From Corynebacterium felinum (GTDB lineage Bacteria; Actinomycetota; Actinomycetes; Mycobacteriales; Mycobacteriaceae): a stretch of DNA of 64,000 nt. This document shows positions 58,594-64,000 of the stretch, piece by piece. The notes beneath the pieces are model-generated. The model was not told the origin of the DNA. It saw only the letters and a list, made by a program, of their open reading frames with translations, and did not search any database. The position numbers and the translations under genes are program-made. The stretch's first letter is position 1. Every line of letters starts with the position of its first letter. The DNA lies in contig NZ_CP047209.1 in NCBI RefSeq assembly GCF_030408755.1, positions 558,001 to 622,000 on the forward strand. Direction: 5' to 3'.

Positions 58594-60225
58594 TTACAGT
58601 GGAATATTACCGTGCTTCTTCGCAGGAACGTTGACCACCTTGCGATCTAACAAACGCAGACCTTCAATGATCTGGCCACGAGTCTCAGAAGGAGGAATAA
58701 CCGCATCCACATAGCCACGCTCAGCAGCCATGTAAGGATTCACCAAAGTCTCCTCGTACTCCTTCTCATACTCCTTCGCCACAGCAGCAACATCCTTTCC
58801 TTCTGCAGCGGCAGCCTTGAGCTCCTTGCGGTAGATGAAGCCAACAGCGCCTGCGGCACCCATCACAGCAATCTGAGCGGTAGGCCAAGCGAACACAAGG
58901 TCAGCGCCCATATCCTTTGAACCCATCACGCAGTAAGCGCCACCGTAAGACTTACGAGTAATCACGGTGATCTTACCCACTGTCGCCTCAGAGTATGCGT
59001 ACAGCAGCTTCGCGCCACGACGAATGATGCCGTTGTACTCCTCAGAAGTGCCAGGCAAGAAGCCAGGAACGTCCACAAACTCAATGATTGGAATGTTGAA
59101 AGCATCACAGGTACGGATGAAGCGCGCAGCCTTCTCCGACGCACGAATATCCAAACAGCCAGCGAACTCGGTGGGTTGGTTAGCAACAATACCCACGGAA
59201 CGACCCTCAACACGGCCAAAACCAATGAGGATATTGCCAGCGTAGCCTTCCTGAATCTCGAAGAAATCACCATCATCAACCACGCGGGTGATGACATCCT
59301 TCATGTCATAAGGCTGGTTCGGGGAATCCGGAATCAACGTATCCAACTCAAGATGGGACTCGTTGATATTCTCCTGGATCGAACCCACCATAATGTCAGC
59401 AGCCTCACGAGGAGCCTCAGCACGGTTGTTGGAAGGCAAGAAACCAACCAGATCGCGCACCCAATCCAAAGCGTCAGAATCATCAGCAGCAGTGTAGTGA
59501 GAAGTACCAGACATATTCATGTGAGTCTGAGCGCCACCCAGCTCCTCCTGAGTGACCTCCTCACCGGTGACGGTCTTAATCACGTCAGGGCCAGTGATGA
59601 ACATCTTGGAGGTCTTGTCCACCATGATGATGAAGTCAGTCAAAGCAGGGGAGTACACGTGGCCGCCAGCGCACGCGCCCATGATGAGGGAAATCTGGGG
59701 GATAACACCCGAAGCCATGGTGTTACGGTAGAAAATCTGGGAATACAACCCCAGAGAAACAACACCCTCCTGGATACGGGCGCCAGCGCCCTCATTGATA
59801 CCAATCAAAGGTACACCGGTCTTGATCGCAAGATCCATGATCTTGACAATCTTCTCACCGTAAACCTCACCCAGAGCGCCACCAAACACAGCGCCATCCT
59901 GGGAGAATACACACACTTTGCGGCCATCAATCGTGCCATAGCCAGTGACAACACCATCGGTGACAGGACGCTTGGCATCCAGACCAAAGTTCTTCGAACG
60001 GTGGCGAGCAAGCGCATCCACCTCGACGAAGGAACCATCGTCGAGGAGGTACTCAATGCGCTCACGTGCAGTCTTCTTACCAGCCTCGTGGACACGGTCA
60101 ACGGAAGCCTGGCCCATAGGGGCTTGAGTTTCGGCAATGCGCGCACGAAGATCGGCGAGCTTGCCTGCAGTAGTAGTCAAATCAGGTGTTGGTGCACCTG
60201 CGTCAGTGATCGTTGCGGCAGTCAT
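58594..60225 (-). CDS. dtsR2: Acyl-CoA carboxylase beta subunit, DtsR2 type
   Basis: A 543-residue carboxyltransferase that transfers CO2 from biotinyl-AccBC to acyl-CoA. Both crotonase-like halves are complete: the oxyanion GlyGly motifs GAGARIQEG and [10 protein letters not shown] in the first, and VDVPGFLPG and [13 protein letters not shown] in the second. The N-terminus ([17 protein letters not shown]) and place next to accE match C. glutamicum DtsR2, used in mycolate precursor synthesis. Its paralog lies about 1.1 kb upstream with a hypothetical gene between. Confidence 0.93.
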   Translation of the reverse strand: MTAATITDAGAPTPDLTTTAGKLADLRARIAETQAPMGQASVDRVHEAGKKTARERIEYLLDDGSFVEVDALARHRSKNFGLDAKRPVTDGVVTGYGTIDGRKVCVFSQDGAVFGGALGEVYGEKIVKIMDLAIKTGVPLIGINEGAGARIQEGVVSLGLYSQIFYRNTMASGVIPQISLIMGACAGGHVYSPALTDFIIMVDKTSKMFITGPDVIKTVTGEEVTQEELGGAQTHMNMSGTSHYTAADDSDALDWVRDLVGFLPSNNRAEAPREAADIMVGSIQENINESHLELDTLIPDSPNQPYDMKDVITRVVDDGDFFEIQEGYAGNILIGFGRVEGRSVGIVANQPTEFAGCLDIRASEKAARFIRTCDAFNIPIIEFVDVPGFLPGTSEEYNGIIRRGAKLLYAYSEATVGKITVITRKSYGGAYCVMGSKDMGADLVFAWPTAQIAVMGAAGAVGFIYRKELKAAAAEGKDVAAVAKEYEKEYEETLVNPYMAAERGYVDAVIPPSETRGQIIEGLRLLDRKVVNVPAKKHGNIPL

Positions 60226-60226
60226 A

Positions 60227-60265
60227 ACTTCACAGTCTAAGGGGGAAAAGAAAGTTTTGTGAAGT
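60227..60265. promoter_or_regulatory. Inverted repeat upstream of dtsR2
   Basis: ACTTCACA (60227-60234) and TGTGAAGT (60258-60265) pair across 23 bases, starting next to the dtsR2 start codon. It could be an operator or a 5' hairpin. The rest of the gap up to 60511 shows nothing else. Confidence 0.4.
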
Positions 60266-60511
60266 GTTCGTATTTTTCTTTCATTTCTGGCGAATAATTA
60301 CACACATTGGGGGTAGAGCTTCTGACATTTTCCCAGTATCTGTCAATTCAGGTGGGGGAAGAATAGCGATACTTTCTTCACCAAAGTTGTTGCCTTTAAC
60401 CCCGCATGCCTTTATGCCACACGCAGTAGACCCGTATGATTCATGCATCACAGTTGTACACATAAGTATTCTATAGCCCAGAATCTTGTTCCCTCATATA
60501 TGTAGTCCTAT

Positions 60512-61039
60512 CTATGGTTCGTGAAAGCTGCACATAGAGGAGTGGGTTCCGAACCCGATTGTATGGAAGAAACGCGCAGCCTTGACCTCACGCTCCAAGA
60601 ACGCGATTTCCTCGTCATCTGCATCCTTGTCACGAGCATGCTCAAGCTCGGCGAGAGCATCCTCGAATGCAATCGGCTGCCACAACGTTAGTCCGATTCC
60701 CTCAAATCGGTAGCTTGCAGGAGCTTCACTGTCATCCACGTTGCCATCGCCATTGAGCGAAGACAGAAATTCCACCAGTGCTGGGGCTTTAAGCTCAGAA
60801 AGGGCAGTGTCGTCCATGATGATCGCGCAGGCGATATCCTCATCATCCTCAGTATTACGAAACGTGGAAAACTCCATGAAATCCACGCACCCATTGGCCA
60901 AGGTGATCTGGATGGCATTATCTAACAGCATCACAAGATCATCAGTGGCATAAAAGCCCTGAGTACCACCCACGATCGAGCGCACTGTCTCGCGAGCATC
61001 GCCACAGGCGATGCTCCCTAAAAAAACCTGGAAACTCAC
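60512..61039 (-). CDS. Hypothetical acidic protein between dtsR1 and dtsR2
   Basis: GTG 61039 (MSFQVFLGSIACGD) is chosen; AAGG lies about ten bases upstream. The 175-residue cytoplasmic protein is acidic, with FEGIGLTLWQPIAFEDALAE and VKAARFFHTIG. The style, a short acidic protein with scattered Trp/Phe, resembles immunity-type proteins, but no family was recognised and no toxin gene adjoins. It interrupts the dtsR1-dtsR2 pair. Confidence 0.5.
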   Translation of the reverse strand: MSFQVFLGSIACGDARETVRSIVGGTQGFYATDDLVMLLDNAIQITLANGCVDFMEFSTFRNTEDDEDIACAIIMDDTALSELKAPALVEFLSSLNGDGNVDDSEAPASYRFEGIGLTLWQPIAFEDALAELEHARDKDADDEEIAFLEREVKAARFFHTIGFGTHSSMCSFHEP

Positions 61040-61264
61040 TATCCGCCTTCTGAAAAGGATGAATCCGAATAGTAGGGTGCACAGTAACTGTCCTCTCGTT
61101 TCCGCGTGCACAAAACACCACGAATTACACCCGCGCGTTACTCTCGTGAGTTTTGGCATCTCCTTGAATTAACGCTGCCGCCCTGAGCGCATGCAAGAGA
61201 AACTAAGGCAACACTTGTTCACACACCACGACCACTAGAACTTAAGGCACGCTGTTCAAACAGC

Positions 61265-61299
61265 CGTTGCCCCCTGCGTGAAAAACACAGGGGGCAACG
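61265..61299 (-). terminator. Hairpin after dtsR1
   Basis: CGTTGCCCCCTG (61265-61276) pairs with CAGGGGGCAACG (61288-61299), 27 bases after the dtsR1 stop. The minus-strand tail has only a short T stretch. Confidence 0.6.
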
Positions 61300-61325
61300 A
61301 AGAGAGATAAGGAAAGCTGGTGTAT

Positions 61326-62966
61326 TTAGAGCGGAATGTTGCCGTGCTTGCGAGCCGGACGATTCACATGCTTGTTGCGTAGCAGGCGCAGGTTGCGCGC
61401 GATCTGGCCGCGAGTTTCGCTCGGCAAGATGACGGCGTCGATAAGCCCACGCTCAGCGGCAAGATAGGGGTTGAGCATGTGATCCTCGTACTCGCGCTCG
61501 AAAGATTTCTGCAAAGCCAGCAACGCATCATCATCGAGACCGGAGTTGCGTGCTTCGGCGAGTTCCTTGCGGTGTAGGAAGCCGACAGCGCCAGCAGCGC
61601 CCATCACTGCGATCTGTGCGGTTGGCCACGCCAAGTTCAGGTCAGCGCCCAAGCCCTTGGAACCCATCACGCAGTATGCGCCACCGTATGCTTTGCGCAT
61701 GGTCACGGTGATCTTTGGAACGGTCGCCTCGCCGTAGGCGTAGAGCAGCTTCGCGCCGCGGCGCAGAATGCCGTCGTGCTCCTGATCAGAGCCGGGCAGG
61801 AAGCCTGGCACGTCGACCAACATCACAATGGGGATGTTGAAGGCGTCGCAGGTGCGTACGAAGCGGGCAGCCTTCTCGGAGGAGTCGATGTCGAGGCAGC
61901 CAGCGAAGCAGGTGGGCTGGTTTGCCACGAAGCCCACGGACTGGCCTTCGATGCGGCCGAAGGCGATGACCACGTTTTCAGCGCGCTCAGCTTGAATTTC
62001 CAAGTACTCGCCATCGTCGGTGAGTGCGGAGATGACGTCGCGCACATCATAAGGAACGGTGGGGCTGTCGGGGATGATGGAATCTAGTTTCAGATCATCT
62101 GGACCCATGTTTTCTTCGATGCTGCCTTCTTCTTGGTCGAAGTCGGTCACAGGCGCCATCTGGCGGTTGTTGGAAGGAAGATAGGAGACTAGATCGGCGA
62201 CGAAGTCGAGCGCATCCTGATCGTTGGCGGCGGTGTAGTGGGAGTTTCCGGCCTTTTCCATGTGGATGCTTGCGCCACCCAGCTCTTCTTGGGTGATGTC
62301 TTCGGAGGTGACGGTCTTGATCACGTCTGGGCCGGTGACGAACATCTTGGAGGTTTGGTCGACCATGACCACAAAGTCGGTCAGCGCTGGGGAATAGGCG
62401 TTGCCGCCTGCGCAGGCACCCATGATGACGGAGATTTGTGGCACCACGCCGGAGGCGTTGATGTTGTGGTAGAAGGTCTGGGCGATCAGGTCGAGGGAGA
62501 CGGCACCGTCCTGGATGCGCGCGCCCGCGCCTTCATACAGGCCGATCAGTGGGCGGCCGGTGGTCACGGCCAGCTCCATGATTTTGCACATTTTCTCGCC
62601 GTAGACTTCGCCGAGTGCGCCGCCGAAAACGGTGCCGTCTTGGGAGAAGATGCAGACTTCGCGCCCGTCAATGGTGCCCCAGCCGGTGACGATGCCGTCG
62701 GTGGCGGGGCGCTTGGCGCGCATGCCGAAGTCGGTGGTGCGGTGGCGCACGAGCTGGTCAACCTCGACGAAGGAGTGTGGGTCGAGGAGGTAATCGAGGC
62801 GTTCGCGTGCGGTCAGGCGGCCCTGGGCACGAACCTTTTCCTGCGCAGCGCGGCCAACGGGGGTGGCGGCGTCGATGCGGCGTGCTTTGAGGTCGGCGAT
62901 CTTGCCGGCGGTGGTGGATACGTCTGGCAAAGATGCGACGTCGATCAAAGGTGAGGAAATAGTCAT
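61326..62966 (-). CDS. dtsR1: Acyl-CoA carboxylase beta subunit, DtsR1 type
   Basis: A 546-residue carboxyltransferase. The N-terminus [20 protein letters not shown] and the sequence overall match C. glutamicum DtsR1, the acetyl-CoA carboxylase beta subunit needed for fatty acid synthesis and linked to glutamate secretion. [28 protein letters not shown] and [17 protein letters not shown] form the active site. No ribosome site precedes ATG 62966, suggesting a leaderless or weak start. It is divergent from birA. One polar 13-mer copy lies near its 3' end. Confidence 0.94.
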   Translation of the reverse strand: MTISSPLIDVASLPDVSTTAGKIADLKARRIDAATPVGRAAQEKVRAQGRLTARERLDYLLDPHSFVEVDQLVRHRTTDFGMRAKRPATDGIVTGWGTIDGREVCIFSQDGTVFGGALGEVYGEKMCKIMELAVTTGRPLIGLYEGAGARIQDGAVSLDLIAQTFYHNINASGVVPQISVIMGACAGGNAYSPALTDFVVMVDQTSKMFVTGPDVIKTVTSEDITQEELGGASIHMEKAGNSHYTAANDQDALDFVADLVSYLPSNNRQMAPVTDFDQEEGSIEENMGPDDLKLDSIIPDSPTVPYDVRDVISALTDDGEYLEIQAERAENVVIAFGRIEGQSVGFVANQPTCFAGCLDIDSSEKAARFVRTCDAFNIPIVMLVDVPGFLPGSDQEHDGILRRGAKLLYAYGEATVPKITVTMRKAYGGAYCVMGSKGLGADLNLAWPTAQIAVMGAAGAVGFLHRKELAEARNSGLDDDALLALQKSFEREYEDHMLNPYLAAERGLIDAVILPSETRGQIARNLRLLRNKHVNRPARKHGNIPL

Positions 62967-63386
62967 GTTTTGGAATGGTAGACCACGAACGCAAAGTTTT
63001 CTAGATAAAAATCCAAAAAATTTTGCTCATCTGATGTCTGCTCGTGGAAAATCGCAGGTCAGAATCTAGTTTTGTCCCAAAAATGAAATAGGACACATTC
63101 TGCATTCTCGGCGTGTCGCAGCCCCTCGCTGTGGGGAGGGGACATGCAGTTTCGTTCCCCATTTTCCACCCCGCACGTGCGCTGGCTACTGGTAGGTGGC
63201 ACGCGGATGCGACCTGCAATTTTCAACCATATGCAACCGGCTAAAAGGTGTGTTTAACTGGGATTTTCATCGAACTTTTACAGATGTTAAATGTGTAGTG
63301 GCGGCTGCTGTGGGCTGCGTCAGGTTAGTGTCTCGGCTGTGCTTCAAGGCGATGTGGGTGTGGGCATGGGGGATATGATGGTACGC
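62967..63386. promoter_or_regulatory. Divergent dtsR1-birA control region with inverted motif pair
   Basis: No gene is seen. AAAATCGCAGGTC (63048-63060) and, on the other strand, AAAATTGCAGGTC (63211-63223) form an inverted pair 150 bases apart. CTAGAT (63001-63006) and ATCTAG (63064-63069) bracket the first. The same AAAAYCGCAGGTCA core occurs in the two 116-bp elements. A lipid or biotin regulator could act here; this is inferred. Confidence 0.45.
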
Positions 63387-64000
63387 ATGACTAATCGCAC
63401 CCCTCATGATCTGGATTTTTTGCGCACGCATCTTGTCACGAACGGTCCTTTTGCGCATATCGACGTCGTTGCTGAGACTGGTTCGACGAATACTGATCTG
63501 ATTGCGTTGGCGCATGAGGGTGCGCCCGCGTGGTCGGCATTGATTGCTGAGCATCAGACTGCTGGCCGGGGCCGGATGGGGCGCAGTTATACTGCCCCTT
63601 CGGGCGCGCAATTGTCGGTGTCGGTATTGATTCGCCCACCGAAGGAGTGCGTGCAGCGTTTGGGCACGATGCCACTGGCGACGGGTTTGGGCTTGGTGGA
63701 TGCGTTAGGTCCGGATGCTGGGGTGAAGCTGAAGTGGCCAAATGATCTCAATCGTGAGGGGCGGAAGTTGTGTGGCATTTTGGCGGAAGCTGTGAGTTTG
63801 ACTGAGCCTGCAGTGGTGATTGGCTTGGGTTTGAATACTGACCTTCAGCCTGATGAGCTCCCGGTGCCACATGCAACGTCGTTGAGCTTGGAAGGTATTG
63901 CGTTTGAGCGCAATGAGCTTGCAGTCCGGGTGCTTTTAGGGCTGCATTGTCGTTTGGTGCAGTGGCAGGAGAATGATCCTGCCTTGTTGGAGGATTATCG
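63387..64000 (+). CDS. birA: Biotin-protein ligase BirA, 5' part
   Basis: Attaches biotin to AccBC and pyruvate carboxylase. The frame is open to the end of the window. ATG 63387 (MTNRTPHDLDFLRTHLV) is chosen among three in-frame ATGs (63375, 63378, 63387) as it best matches the family start. The biotinyl-AMP loop AGRGRMGRSY and the ligase motifs LKWPNDL and LCGILAEA are visible, and there is no N-terminal helix-turn-helix, so it is a class I ligase without repressor function. It is divergent from dtsR1. Confidence 0.92.
   Translation, partial: MTNRTPHDLDFLRTHLVTNGPFAHIDVVAETGSTNTDLIALAHEGAPAWSALIAEHQTAGRGRMGRSYTAPSGAQLSVSVLIRPPKECVQRLGTMPLATGLGLVDALGPDAGVKLKWPNDLNREGRKLCGILAEAVSLTEPAVVIGLGLNTDLQPDELPVPHATSLSLEGIAFERNELAVRVLLGLHCRLVQWQENDPALLEDY

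Overview
The window is chromosomal DNA from a Corynebacterium, most likely close to the C. diphtheriae group. The evidence is a heme-uptake locus with HtaA-domain surface proteins, a monomeric isocitrate dehydrogenase, AccBC with two DtsR-type carboxyltransferases and an AccE epsilon subunit, an LpdA-type quinone reductase, and the order icd...trpS...upp...pmm...lpdA...accBC-thtR...maf...accE-dtsR2-dtsR1-birA known from other corynebacteria. No rRNA, tRNA, integrase, transposase or CRISPR array was seen.

Layout. 1-6.7 kb: the end of hmuU, hmuV, then four secreted, C-terminally anchored HtaA-family proteins. They should capture heme at the surface and pass it to HmuTUV; the fourth has lost the heme-ligand motif. 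6.8-12.3 kb: metY, a surface-anchored trypsin-like protease, a decayed gene remnant, and a three-gene ABC cassette led by a 54-residue membrane peptide. 12.8-24.3 kb: icd, an MFS exporter, xthA, an ABC transporter whose ATPase is frameshifted at a run of eight A, an AAA/DUF4143 ATPase behind four 23-bp repeats, trpS and a YihY-type protein. 24.4-35.3 kb: hypothetical genes, an NlpC/P60 protein with a small partner, upp, a DUF559-like nuclease, a phosphohexomutase, an M20 amidohydrolase and lpdA. 36-41 kb: a five-gene operon of DUF4178, DUF2617, DUF4247, DUF350 and a membrane-fused spermidine synthase-like protein, matching the layout of M. tuberculosis Rv2598-Rv2601. 41.2-45.8 kb: accBC, a rhodanese and a Cj0069-type ATP-grasp ligase. 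46.2-55.8 kb: an OafA acyltransferase with an SGNH domain, then a minus-strand run rbsA-rbsC-rbsB-rbsD-rbsK-maf-DUF3151 for ribose uptake. 56.8-64 kb: a beta-helix-like surface protein, accE, dtsR2, dtsR1 and the start of birA. With accBC these last genes supply malonyl-CoA and mycolate precursors, and BirA biotinylates AccBC.

The most unusual signals are not protein-coding. (1) About seventeen hairpin units carry inverted YTCGAC/GTCGAR cores, 45-47 bp apart in all but one, clustered in five intergenic regions of which three separate convergent genes. (2) Two 116-bp intergenic elements 23 kb apart keep a stem by compensatory changes, suggesting an undescribed structured RNA. (3) The 13-mer GGCGTCGAYAAGC occurs ten times on the plus strand and once on the minus strand, as expected of a polar chromosome motif. 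(4) Two perfect DnaA boxes lie outside any visible origin. These are proposals from reading the sequence by eye, with no database search.
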